The notes under the pieces were generated by a model. It searched no databases. It saw only the letters and a list, made by a program, of their open reading frames with translations, and had not been told where the DNA came from. This document shows, piece by piece, positions 8,697-15,600 of a DNA stretch of 22,301 bases. Source of the DNA: JAMLIN01 sp041676645 (GTDB lineage Bacteria > Pseudomonadota > Gammaproteobacteria > Burkholderiales > Burkholderiaceae_E); the NCBI GenBank assembly GCA_041676645.1, contig JBAYRO010000046.1, positions 1 through 22,301 on the forward strand, written 5' to 3'. The position numbers were made by a program, and so were the translations under genes. Position 1 is the first letter of the stretch, and each line of letters begins with the position of its first letter.

Positions 8697-10207
8697 CGAT
8701 GGGCGCAGTCGGTGCGCGGGCACAGCAGGCATGAGGGACCCGTCTCGACGACGACATGCGGGCCGTCCATGCCGTCGGCGTAGACGGTGCGATCGGTGTG
8801 CAGCATGTCGCAGGAAAGCATGATGGCGAAAGTCGGCTGCAGCACGTGGAAGCCGCCCACGGGCTTGGTCACCCGCTTCGCTATCTGCAGGAAGCGCGCG
8901 CCGCTGGGCAGCACGGAAACCTGGCGCACGATGTCGTCGGTGCCGAAGGCGCGGTAGATCGGCCACAGCAGGCAGCCGTGCCCGAAGGTCGGCAGGATCA
9001 GGCCGGGCAGGGTGAAGCGCTTGCTCAGGCGGCCGGCGCGGTCGGCCCGCAGGAAGCCGAAGGGGACGCCTTCCTTGCCGGGGCGCCGCAGCGTGACCAG
9101 GCGGTGCGCAACCTGCTCGAAGCTGGCGCCGACGATGTTGCCGAGCAGTTCGATGTCGTAGCGACGTTCCTCGGCAAGGGCGTGGAACGCGTCGTAGGGC
9201 ATCATCATCGCGCCGGCGACATACGAGGACAGCGCCCGGTGCGCCAGGCGCTTCGCCTCCCCGGACGACAGTGCGAACTCGTCGACCGTTCTCCCCAGGA
9301 CATCGCCGGCCGCCAGCGTCGCGTAACGGCGCAGCATGCTGAAACTGCGGGTGGTGGGCGGCGCCGTTTCCGGCAGCAGGAGCACGCTGGCATCGGCCTC
9401 GTCGCCACGGGCCGTCGGGCCGGTCGCGACCCGGCATTCGATACCGAAGCGATCGCGCAGCAGGGCGGCGAGAATCACTTCCTGTGGCGGATGGGTTCGC
9501 GGCAGCTCGGCCGCCAGCGCGTCGGCGGCGTCCTCCAGGGCGGGGAAGTGATTGCCGTGGGCGATGATCGCCTCGTCGACTTCGCGCAGCGGCGATGTCG
9601 GTTTCTGGCTCGCCGCCGCCTGCTCGAAATGGCCGACCAGATTGCGGATCGTCGGTACGAGATCCTGCGTTTCGGATCCGATCCTCGCGATGAAGCGGCT
9701 GCGGTCGGCATCGCTGAGGTCGGGGACCGTCGTGAGGATCTCCGCGCCCGACCGGATGCCGCTGATGCGATTGAGGATCTCGTGCAGCAGCTGCGACAGG
9801 TGAGGGTCCGACCGCAGCCGGTGGCGAAGCGATTCGACGTTGTCATGGGTGTCGGAATAGGACCGGTGCAGCCGGACCATCGCAGCGGCGGCCTCGGGAT
9901 GCCGGGCGACGAGATCGCGGATCGCCTCGGCGTCGATCTCGATGCCCTGCATGACGGGGTCTGTCATCAGCTCGCCGATGGCGCCCACGATGCGCGCATC
10001 CGTTTCGCCGGACAGGTGGGCAAGGTCCAGTCCGAGGCGCTCGCCGATCCGCACCAGCAGGCCGCCGCCGATCGCGCGCTTGTCGCTCTCGATCAGGTTG
10101 AGATAGCTCGCCGAGATCCCCAGGGTGCGGGCGAGGCCCGCCTGGGATATTCCGATAGCCATTCGCCGGCGCTTGATGCGCATGCCGATGGGAACCCTGA
10201 CACTCAT
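8678..10207 (-). CDS. ScfR/RamB-type XRE transcriptional regulator with an inserted histidine-kinase-like helical hairpin
   Basis: A 509-residue DNA-binding regulator of the short-chain-fatty-acyl-regulator type. An XRE helix-turn-helix covers residues 8-62 (SQAGLARTLGISASYLNLIE). The IrrE-like middle region is about 205-345 (NHFPALEDAADALAAELP, AGAMMMPYDAFHALAEERRYDIELL), without an HExxH protease motif. The C-terminal domain (SFEQVAHRLVTLRRPGKEGVPF, RADRAGRLSKRF) ends in a cysteine cluster C493, C496, C501. The unusual part is an insertion near 122-205, whose HLSQLLHEILNRISGIRSG (136-154) resembles a kinase H-box with His142-Glu143. Family members such as RamB control acetate and propionate metabolism. 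ATG 10207 has no clear Shine-Dalgarno sequence and may give a leaderless mRNA; ATG 10183 is an alternative. Divergent from the ABC operon. Confidence 0.9.
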   Translation of the reverse strand: MSVRVPIGMRIKRRRMAIGISQAGLARTLGISASYLNLIESDKRAIGGGLLVRIGERLGLDLAHLSGETDARIVGAIGELMTDPVMQGIEIDAEAIRDLVARHPEAAAAMVRLHRSYSDTHDNVESLRHRLRSDPHLSQLLHEILNRISGIRSGAEILTTVPDLSDADRSRFIARIGSETQDLVPTIRNLVGHFEQAAASQKPTSPLREVDEAIIAHGNHFPALEDAADALAAELPRTHPPQEVILAALLRDRFGIECRVATGPTARGDEADASVLLLPETAPPTTRSFSMLRRYATLAAGDVLGRTVDEFALSSGEAKRLAHRALSSYVAGAMMMPYDAFHALAEERRYDIELLGNIVGASFEQVAHRLVTLRRPGKEGVPFGFLRADRAGRLSKRFTLPGLILPTFGHGCLLWPIYRAFGTDDIVRQVSVLPSGARFLQIAKRVTKPVGGFHVLQPTFAIMLSCDMLHTDRTVYADGMDGPHVVVETGPSCLLCPRTDCAHRHELPV

Positions 10208-10209
10208 GT

Positions 10210-10238
10210 TGTAAAGAATTTACATAATAGGATTTACA
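10210..10238. promoter_or_regulatory. Candidate operator: TGTAAA/TTTACA repeats
   Basis: TGTAAA (10210-10215) and TTTACA (10219-10224) form an inverted repeat with a 3-bp spacer. A further TTTACA (10233-10238) repeats the right half-site in direct orientation 14 bp on. The cluster sits in an AT-rich island only 3 bp from the regulator's start codon and just upstream of the TTGACA box facing the ABC operon, so it is well placed for autoregulation and control of both directions. A minus-strand TATTAT (10229-10224) lies within it. The identity of the binding protein is inferred from position. Confidence 0.5.
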
Positions 10239-10250
10239 AAATCGAAATTA

Positions 10251-10279
10251 TTGACAAGAAATAAACACAAAGTCAATTG
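10251..10279 (+). promoter_or_regulatory. Candidate promoter of the ABC transporter operon
   Basis: A perfect TTGACA -35 lies at 10251-10256. The -10 region 16-17 bp on is weak (TCAATT at 10273-10278, three of six), as expected for an activated promoter. Transcription would start near 10286, giving an mRNA leader of roughly 90 nt. Confidence 0.45.
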
Positions 10280-10295
10280 CCGTTGAATGAGCATG

Positions 10296-10362
10296 GTAGT
10301 TTTGGTCGAGCTTCCCGCACCGGCTTCGGTCCGATTGGTGCGGCGAGGACACCAAAATCTAC
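10296..10362 (+). promoter_or_regulatory. Nested hairpin in the 5' UTR of the binding-protein gene
   Basis: The outer stem pairs GTAG-TTTTGGT (10296-10306) with ACCAAAA-t-CTAC (10351-10362), 11 bp with one bulged base. The inner stem pairs CCGCACC (10315-10321) with GGTGCGG (10337-10343). Internal loops of 8 and 7 nt separate them. The structure ends exactly where the GGAGGAGG ribosome site (10363-10370) begins. It could stabilise the mRNA 5' end, present the ribosome site, or be a ligand- or protein-responsive element. No known riboswitch class is recognised. Confidence 0.5.
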
Positions 10363-10374
10363 GGAGGAGGCAAC

Positions 10375-11718
10375 ATGACGAAGATTCGCGTGAACAGGCG
10401 TTCCGTCCTCAAGGGCACCGGTGCCGGCATCGTCGCGCTGAGTGCACCGCATTTCTTCATCCGGAATGCATGGGCGCAGCAGTTCTGCAACGATCCCACC
10501 AAGGGCAAGATCATCTTCGGCTTCAACGTCCCGCAGACGGGAACCTATGCCGAAGAAGGCCTCGAGCAGCTCACCGGCTACCAACTCGCCATCAAGCACA
10601 TCAACGGCGAGGGCGATGGCGGCCTGCTCGCTAGCTTCAAGCCCAATTCGCTGAAAGGCAACGGCGTGCTTGGCCGCAAGGTCGAGTATGTCACCGGCGA
10701 CACGCAGACCAATACCGACGCGGCCCGGGACGGCGCCCGGCGCATGATCGAGCGCGACAAGGCGATCATGGTCACCGGGTCGGTGACCTCCGGCGAGGCG
10801 ATCGCCCAGCAGAGCCTGTGCCAGGAAATGGGCGTGATCTACATGTCCGGCCTGACCCACTCCAACGACACCACCGGCAAGGACAAGCGCCGCTACGGTT
10901 TCCGGCATTTCTTCAACGCCTACCAGTCCGGTGTCGCGATCGCGCCCTTCCTCGCCCAGGAATACGGCAAGGACCGGCGCGCCTACCATCTCACGGCCGA
11001 CTACACCTGGGGATGGACCCAGGAGGAGTCGATCAAGGCGGCGACCGAGGCGCTGGGCTGGCAGACCGTGGCGACCGTGCGCACGCCGCTCGGCCTGGGC
11101 GACTACTCCCAGTACCTCACGCCGGTGCTCAACTCCGGCGCCGACGTGCTCATCCTCAACCACTACGGCCATGACATGGTCAACTCGCTGCCCCAGGCCG
11201 TCCAGTTCGGCATCAAGGAGCGCCAGGCCAACGGCAAGGACTTCGAGATCGTCGTGCCGATGTTCTCCGAGCTGATGGCGGTGGGCGCCGGCGACGCGGT
11301 GCGGGGCATCATCGGCACGCAGAACTGGAACTGGCAGCTCGACGACGAGGCGAGCAAGATCTTCACCAAGTCCTATGGCGAGGAATACGGCGCGCCTCCC
11401 TCGCAGTCGGCCCATACCGGCTACGTGCAGGCGATTCTCTATGCCGACGCGGTCGAGCGTGCCGGGACCTTCTATCCGCCGGAAGTCATCAAGGCGCTCG
11501 AAGGCTTCGAGTTCGACGGCATGGGCAACGGCCCCACCCTGTACCGCGACACCGACCACCAGTGCTTCAAGGAAGTCCTGGTCGTGCGTGGCAACGAGAA
11601 ACCGACCAGCCGCTTCGATGTGCTCGACGTGATCGGCAAGACGTCCCGCGAGGAGGTCACCTACGATCCGTCGATCTTCGGGGGCGAACTCGGACCCTAC
11701 GAACCCAATCAGTGCTGA
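10375..11718 (+). CDS. ABC transporter substrate-binding protein (Liv/Urt type), Tat-exported
   Basis: A 447-residue periplasmic binding protein of the branched-chain amino acid/urea/amide class (Peripla_BP_6 fold). The N-terminus has a twin-arginine motif, NRRSVLKG (residues 7-14), a hydrophobic stretch GAGIVALSAPHFF and a cleavage site near AWA-Q (34/35), so export is probably by Tat after folding. Mature landmarks are GKIIFGFNVPQTGTYAEEGLEQLTGYQLAIKHIN, VTGSVTSGEAIAQQSLCQEMGV, YHLTADYTWGWTQEES and LNHYGHDMVNSLPQAVQFGI (split here for reference only). It is larger than LivJ. Start ATG has GGAGGAGG at 10363-10370. It leads the five-gene transporter operon. The substrate cannot be told from sequence; the neighbouring ScfR-type regulator and symporter-kinase make a small organic acid, amide or amino acid plausible. 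Confidence 0.92.
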   Translation: MTKIRVNRRSVLKGTGAGIVALSAPHFFIRNAWAQQFCNDPTKGKIIFGFNVPQTGTYAEEGLEQLTGYQLAIKHINGEGDGGLLASFKPNSLKGNGVLGRKVEYVTGDTQTNTDAARDGARRMIERDKAIMVTGSVTSGEAIAQQSLCQEMGVIYMSGLTHSNDTTGKDKRRYGFRHFFNAYQSGVAIAPFLAQEYGKDRRAYHLTADYTWGWTQEESIKAATEALGWQTVATVRTPLGLGDYSQYLTPVLNSGADVLILNHYGHDMVNSLPQAVQFGIKERQANGKDFEIVVPMFSELMAVGAGDAVRGIIGTQNWNWQLDDEASKIFTKSYGEEYGAPPSQSAHTGYVQAILYADAVERAGTFYPPEVIKALEGFEFDGMGNGPTLYRDTDHQCFKEVLVVRGNEKPTSRFDVLDVIGKTSREEVTYDPSIFGGELGPYEPNQC

Positions 11719-11727
11719 TGGGGTCCG

Positions 11728-11761
11728 GCCGGCCCGGTGACGCTCGCGTCGCCGGGCCGGC
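11728..11761 (+). other. Strong intercistronic hairpin between binding protein and permease genes
   Basis: GCCGGCCCGG (11728-11737) is perfectly complementary to CCGGGCCGGC (11752-11761). The stem extends inward through TGACG/CGTCG with one G-U pair to a CTCG tetraloop (11743-11746), about 15 bp in all. There is no T-run after it, so it is probably not a full terminator. Position matches the hairpins that protect upstream binding-protein mRNA and lower expression of downstream permease genes in other ABC operons. Confidence 0.65.
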
Positions 11762-11800
11762 ATTCCGCTGCTCGGTGGTGCTCGCTCGGGGAGAGCCTAG

Positions 11801-12829
11801 ATGAACGCGTTGCTGGCCCAGTTGCTCAACGGCCTGGACAAGGGCGGGGCGTATGCGCTGATCGCCCTCGGCCTGACACTGGTATTCGGAACACTCGGCG
11901 TGGTGAACTTCGCGCACGGCGCGCTGTTCATGCTCGGCTGCTTCTGTGCCGTCACGTTCCGGTACCTGATCACCATCGAGACGGTCACCACCGACCCGAC
12001 CCGGACGACGCCCTGGGGCGCGCCGGTCGAGGTCCGTACACCGATGGTGCAGGAGTGGTTCGGCGACTTCGGTGCCGTGATGGTCGACTACTCGGTACCG
12101 ATCTCGCTGCTGCTCGCGGTTCCGGTGATGCTGGCGATCGGCATTGCCATGGAACGTGGCCTGATCAAGCATTTCTACAAGCGCACGCATGCCGAGCAGA
12201 TCCTCGTCACCTTCGGGCTGGCCATCGTGCTCCAGGAGATCGTCAAGAGCATGTTCGGCGCCAACCCGATCCCGCAGCCGACGCCCGCCGCCTTCCGCGT
12301 GGCCGCGGACATCGGGGTCTGGTTCGGTATGGATCCGCATGTCCTGACCTATCCCTGGTGGCGGCTGATCTACCTGCTCTTCTCGGTCATCGTCATCGGC
12401 GGGGTGTTCGCCTTCCTGCACCTGACCACCTTCGGCATGGTCGTGCGCGCCGGAATGGCCGATCGCGAGACCGTGGGACTGCTCGGGATCGACATCGACC
12501 GGAAGTTCACCATCGTGTTCGGGCTGGCGGCCGTGGTCGCCGGCGTGGCCGGGGTCATGTACACGCCATTGCTGGCGCCCAACTATCACCTCGGGATGGA
12601 GTTCCTGGTACTGAGCTTCGTCGTCGTGGTGGTGGGCGGCATGGGCTCCCTGCCGGGAGCGGTCGCGGCCGGCTTCCTGCTCGGGATCCTGCAATCGTTC
12701 GCGTCGATGACCGAGATCAAGTCCCTGATTCCCGGCATCGACCAGGTCATCATCTATCTCGTTGCAGTCGTCATCCTGCTGGTGCGTCCGCGCGGCCTGA
12801 TGGGACGACGCGGCATCATGGAGACCTGA
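11801..12829 (+). CDS. ABC transporter permease, LivH family
   Basis: First inner-membrane permease of the Liv/Urt-type transporter. The 342-residue product begins LLNGLDKGGAYALIALGLTL and VFGTLGVVNFAHGALFMLG, the signature of LivH/UrtB proteins. It ends with LSFVVVVVGGMGSLPGAVAAG, which forms the cytoplasmic coupling region, and a short basic tail RPRGLMGRRG. About eight to nine hydrophobic segments can be seen. There is a roughly 45-residue, charge-containing loop between the first pair of helices and VMVDYSVPISLLLAVPVML, longer than in E. coli LivH. GGGGAGAG at 11788-11795 serves ATG 11801. The livM-type gene follows after 5 bp. Confidence 0.93.
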   Translation: MNALLAQLLNGLDKGGAYALIALGLTLVFGTLGVVNFAHGALFMLGCFCAVTFRYLITIETVTTDPTRTTPWGAPVEVRTPMVQEWFGDFGAVMVDYSVPISLLLAVPVMLAIGIAMERGLIKHFYKRTHAEQILVTFGLAIVLQEIVKSMFGANPIPQPTPAAFRVAADIGVWFGMDPHVLTYPWWRLIYLLFSVIVIGGVFAFLHLTTFGMVVRAGMADRETVGLLGIDIDRKFTIVFGLAAVVAGVAGVMYTPLLAPNYHLGMEFLVLSFVVVVVGGMGSLPGAVAAGFLLGILQSFASMTEIKSLIPGIDQVIIYLVAVVILLVRPRGLMGRRGIMET

Positions 12830-12834
12830 GCGCC

Positions 12835-13980
12835 ATGTTTTCACTCACCCGCAATGATCTCGTCGCGCTGCTTGCGCTCACCATCGTGGTCTTCACGATG
12901 CCGATCTGGCTGGCGCCCTTCGGGGCGGCGTACCCCGGCCTGATGCAGAAGTTCGCCATCTACGCGATCTTCGCCGTGGGCTTCAACATCCTGTTCGGCC
13001 TGACCGGCTACCTGAGCTTCGGCCACGCGGCCTTCCTCGGCGTCGGGTCCTACACCACGGTGTGGTCGTTCAAGCTCCTGACGATGGACATCATCCCGGC
13101 AATGATCCTCGCGGTCATCGTCTCGGGGCTGTTCGCCCTGGTGATCGGGTTCTTCTGCCTGCGACGGGCGGGAATCTACTTCGCGATCCTGACCCTCGCC
13201 TTCGCGCAGATGAGCTACAGCCTGGCCTATTCGGTGCTGACGCCCATCACCAACGGGGAAACCGGCCTGCTGCTCGCCCGCGGCGATCCACGCTACCTCG
13301 ACCAGCTGTTCGGCGCGCAGATGGGTGGTGCCGGGTTGCCGCAACCGACGATCCTCGGCTTCGAGATGGGCGGCTATGCCGGCTTCTATCTCTGCGCCGT
13401 CCTGCTGATCTTCGGTTTCTACCTTTCGCAGAAGATCTTCGCTTCGCCCTTCGGCATCGCCCTGCGCGGCATCAAGTCGAACCAGACGCGGATGAGCTAC
13501 ACGGGCTTCAACACCAAGCCCTACACCCTGGCCGCTTTCGTCATCTCGGGGATGTTCGCGGGCCTGGCCGGATCGCTGCTGTCGATCACCGATCCGCTGG
13601 CCGGCGCCGAGCGGATGCGCTGGACGGAATCAGGGAACGTCGTGCTGATGACCATCCTGGGCGGTGTCGGGACGCTGTTCGGGCCGATCATCGGAGCCTG
13701 GCTGATCAAGTACTTCGAGAACATCTTCTCGGCGATCAACGTGGGCATGCTCAACGATTTCTTCGGCTTCCTTCCCGATGGGTTCCAGTCGGTCGTGGTC
13801 ACGGTGCTCTCCAAGTTCGTCGGGGAAGGCTGGCACCTGACGCTCGGCTTGCTGTTCGTGATGATCGTGGTGTTCCTGCCCGGTGGCCTCGTCGAGGGCG
13901 TGAAGCGAATGTCCGCCCGAATGATGCGACGAAGACCCGCGGGCCATGCGGCGCCGCCTGAAGCCCAACTCGCGAAATAG
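12835..13980 (+). CDS. ABC transporter permease, LivM family
   Basis: Second permease, pairing with the LivH-type subunit. The 381-residue product carries the family hallmark FGLTGYLSFGHAAFLGVGSYT (segments GYLSFGHAAFLG about residues 58-69), IYFAILTLAFAQM, and the coupling segment NVVLMTILGGVGTLFGPIIGAW near 265-286. The C-terminal tail (MSARMMRRRPAGHAAPPEAQL) is basic and probably cytoplasmic. Two inter-helix stretches (GETGLLLARGDPRYLDQLFGA and YFENIFSAINVGMLNDFFGF, given in part) are longer than in E. coli LivM. ATG 12835 lies 5 bp after the previous stop. The ATPase gene follows after 9 bp. Confidence 0.93.
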   Translation: MFSLTRNDLVALLALTIVVFTMPIWLAPFGAAYPGLMQKFAIYAIFAVGFNILFGLTGYLSFGHAAFLGVGSYTTVWSFKLLTMDIIPAMILAVIVSGLFALVIGFFCLRRAGIYFAILTLAFAQMSYSLAYSVLTPITNGETGLLLARGDPRYLDQLFGAQMGGAGLPQPTILGFEMGGYAGFYLCAVLLIFGFYLSQKIFASPFGIALRGIKSNQTRMSYTGFNTKPYTLAAFVISGMFAGLAGSLLSITDPLAGAERMRWTESGNVVLMTILGGVGTLFGPIIGAWLIKYFENIFSAINVGMLNDFFGFLPDGFQSVVVTVLSKFVGEGWHLTLGLLFVMIVVFLPGGLVEGVKRMSARMMRRRPAGHAAPPEAQLAK

Positions 13981-13989
13981 GCGACGAAG

Positions 13990-14763
13990 ATGCAACAGAT
14001 GCCTGCCAATACGGTCCTTCACGTGGCCGATGTCCAGAAGAACTTCGGTGGCCTGAGCGCACTCTCCGACATCGATCTCCCGATCGAGCAGGGCAAGGTC
14101 CACGCGATCATCGGCCCCAACGGCGCCGGCAAGTCCACCCTGCTCAACGTGATCGTCGGACGGATCCCGCCCACCAGCGGCGCGGTCGTCTTCGACGGCA
14201 TCGTCCTGACGGGGAAGGCTCCGCACGAGATCAACCAGCTCGGGATATCGCGGGTGTTCCAGACGCCCGAGATCTTTCCCGACCTGACGGTGCTCTACAA
14301 CGTGATGGCCCCGGCGTTCGCCCGGCGCGATGGCGCATTCAAGCTCAACATGCTGCGTGGCGTGCGCTCCGAGACCGGCATCCAGCAGCAGGCCGAGCAC
14401 CTGCTCAACGAGGTCGGGCTGCATGCAAGGCGCTTCGACATCGCCGGAGCCTTGTCGCGTGGCGACAAGCGACGCCTGGAACTCGCCATGTGCCTGATCC
14501 AGGAACCGCGCCTGCTGCTGCTCGACGAGCCGACCGCGGGCATGAGCCGCCACGACACGAACACCACCATCGACCTGCTGCGCAAGATCAAGTCGGGCGG
14601 CATGACCAAGGTGATCATCGAGCACGACATGCATGTGGTGTTCTCGCTGGCCGACCGGATCTCCGTCCTCGCGCAGGGCAAGATCATCGCGTCCGGCCTG
14701 CCGCAGGAGATCAAGGCCGATCCGCGTGTCCAGGAAGCCTATCTCGGGGGAACCGTCCAATGA
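13990..14763 (+). CDS. ABC transporter ATP-binding protein, LivG family
   Basis: One of two ATPases powering the transporter. The 257-residue product has Walker A GPNGAGKST (42-50), Q-loop Gln91 in SRVFQTPEIF, Walker B LLLLDEP (175-181), and switch His212 (IIEHDM). The ABC signature reads LSRGDKRRLE (155-164) instead of the textbook LSGGQ; LivG-type proteins often vary here. The C-terminus (ADPRVQEAYLGG) is the LivG-specific tail. ATG 13990 has a weak GACGAAG upstream, so translation may depend on the preceding gene. The stop overlaps the next start as ATGA. Confidence 0.94.
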   Translation: MQQMPANTVLHVADVQKNFGGLSALSDIDLPIEQGKVHAIIGPNGAGKSTLLNVIVGRIPPTSGAVVFDGIVLTGKAPHEINQLGISRVFQTPEIFPDLTVLYNVMAPAFARRDGAFKLNMLRGVRSETGIQQQAEHLLNEVGLHARRFDIAGALSRGDKRRLELAMCLIQEPRLLLLDEPTAGMSRHDTNTTIDLLRKIKSGGMTKVIIEHDMHVVFSLADRISVLAQGKIIASGLPQEIKADPRVQEAYLGGTVQ

Positions 14764-15530
14764 GCGCCCTTGGAACCGAGCGCAAGGCGGCGGTCACGGC
14801 CGCCGATCTCGCCGCCGATCCGTCCAGTACGTTCTTCGCGGTGCGCAATCTGCACGCCTACTATGGCGAGAGCTACATCGTGCAAGGCGTGTCGCTCGAT
14901 GTGCGCAAGGGCGAGATCCTCGCATTGCTGGGCCGCAATGGCGCGGGCAAGACCTCCACCTTGCGCGCGCTTGCTCGCCTGGACAACCCCGAGCTGCGCC
15001 AGGGCGAGGTCTGGCTCGAGGGCAAGCCCCTGCACCAGAGCAAGGCCTGGCAGGCCTCGCGCAGCGGCATCCAGCTCGTGCCGGAGGATCGGCGCATCAT
15101 CTCGGGGCTCACCGTCGAGGAGAACCTGGTGCTGGCCCGGATAGCGCCGGGCCACGGCATGGAGCTCGACGAGCTCTACGAGCACTTTCCGCGACTGGCC
15201 GAGCGGCGCAAGCAGGATGCGGTGACCTTGTCCGGAGGCGAGCAGCAGATGCTGGCGGTCGCCCGGGCGCTGGCGCGCGAGGTCAAGCTCCTGCTGCTCG
15301 ACGAGCCCTACGAGGGCCTGGCGCCGGTAATCGTCCAGGAGATCGAGAGGATCGTCTACAGCATCAAGGAACGCGGCATCACCACGATCATCGTCGAGCA
15401 GAATGCGGTGGCGGCGCTGCGGCTGTCGGACCGGGCGCTGATCATGGATACGGGAGAGGTGGTCTTCACCGGTACCGCGAAGGAGCTGCTGGACGACGAG
15501 GGCCTGCGCAACGAGTATCTCGCGATCTAG
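14760..15530 (+). CDS. ABC transporter ATP-binding protein, LivF family
   Basis: Second ATPase, expected to form a heterodimer with the LivG-type subunit. The 256-residue product has Walker A GRNGAGKT (58-65), Q-loop QLVPEDRRI (105-113), signature TLSGGEQQMLAVARAL (156-171), Walker B LLLLDEPYEGLAP (177-189) and switch-region IVEQNAVAAL. The EGLAP segment and the short C-terminus are typical of LivF. About 25 residues precede the first beta strand (MSALGTERKAAVTAAD), longer than in E. coli LivF. The ATG at 14760 overlaps the preceding TGA. No hairpin with a T-tract follows; the next structure is the Fur-like palindrome of the iron operon. Confidence 0.94.
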   Translation: MSALGTERKAAVTAADLAADPSSTFFAVRNLHAYYGESYIVQGVSLDVRKGEILALLGRNGAGKTSTLRALARLDNPELRQGEVWLEGKPLHQSKAWQASRSGIQLVPEDRRIISGLTVEENLVLARIAPGHGMELDELYEHFPRLAERRKQDAVTLSGGEQQMLAVARALAREVKLLLLDEPYEGLAPVIVQEIERIVYSIKERGITTIIVEQNAVAALRLSDRALIMDTGEVVFTGTAKELLDDEGLRNEYLAI

Positions 15531-15544
15531 GTAGGCCCCCGACC

Positions 15545-15596
15545 CGGATAATGCGAATGAGATAGAATCACGTCTGATTCTCATTCGTATTATCCG
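15545..15596. promoter_or_regulatory. Fur-box-like operator, long inverted repeat, with embedded -10 boxes
   Basis: CGGATAATGCGAATGAGA (15545-15562) is repeated in inverse as TCTCATTCGTATTATCCG (15579-15596): 18-bp arms with one mismatch and 16 bp between. Each arm matches the Fur consensus (GATAATGATAATCATTATC) at 11-12 of 19 positions, so two Fur dimers could bind. TAGAAT (15563-15568) and TATTAT (15588-15593) are candidate -10 boxes inside the operator. It lies upstream of fbpA-fbpB, as expected for iron repression. Confidence 0.75.
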
Positions 15597-15600
15597 AGTC

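Noticed and set aside
14143..14480. Non-canonical ABC signature LSRGD in the LivG-type ATPase as a sign of inactivity
   Set aside because: Walker A, Walker B, Q-loop and His switch are intact and LivG-type proteins tolerate changes in this motif, so it is probably active.
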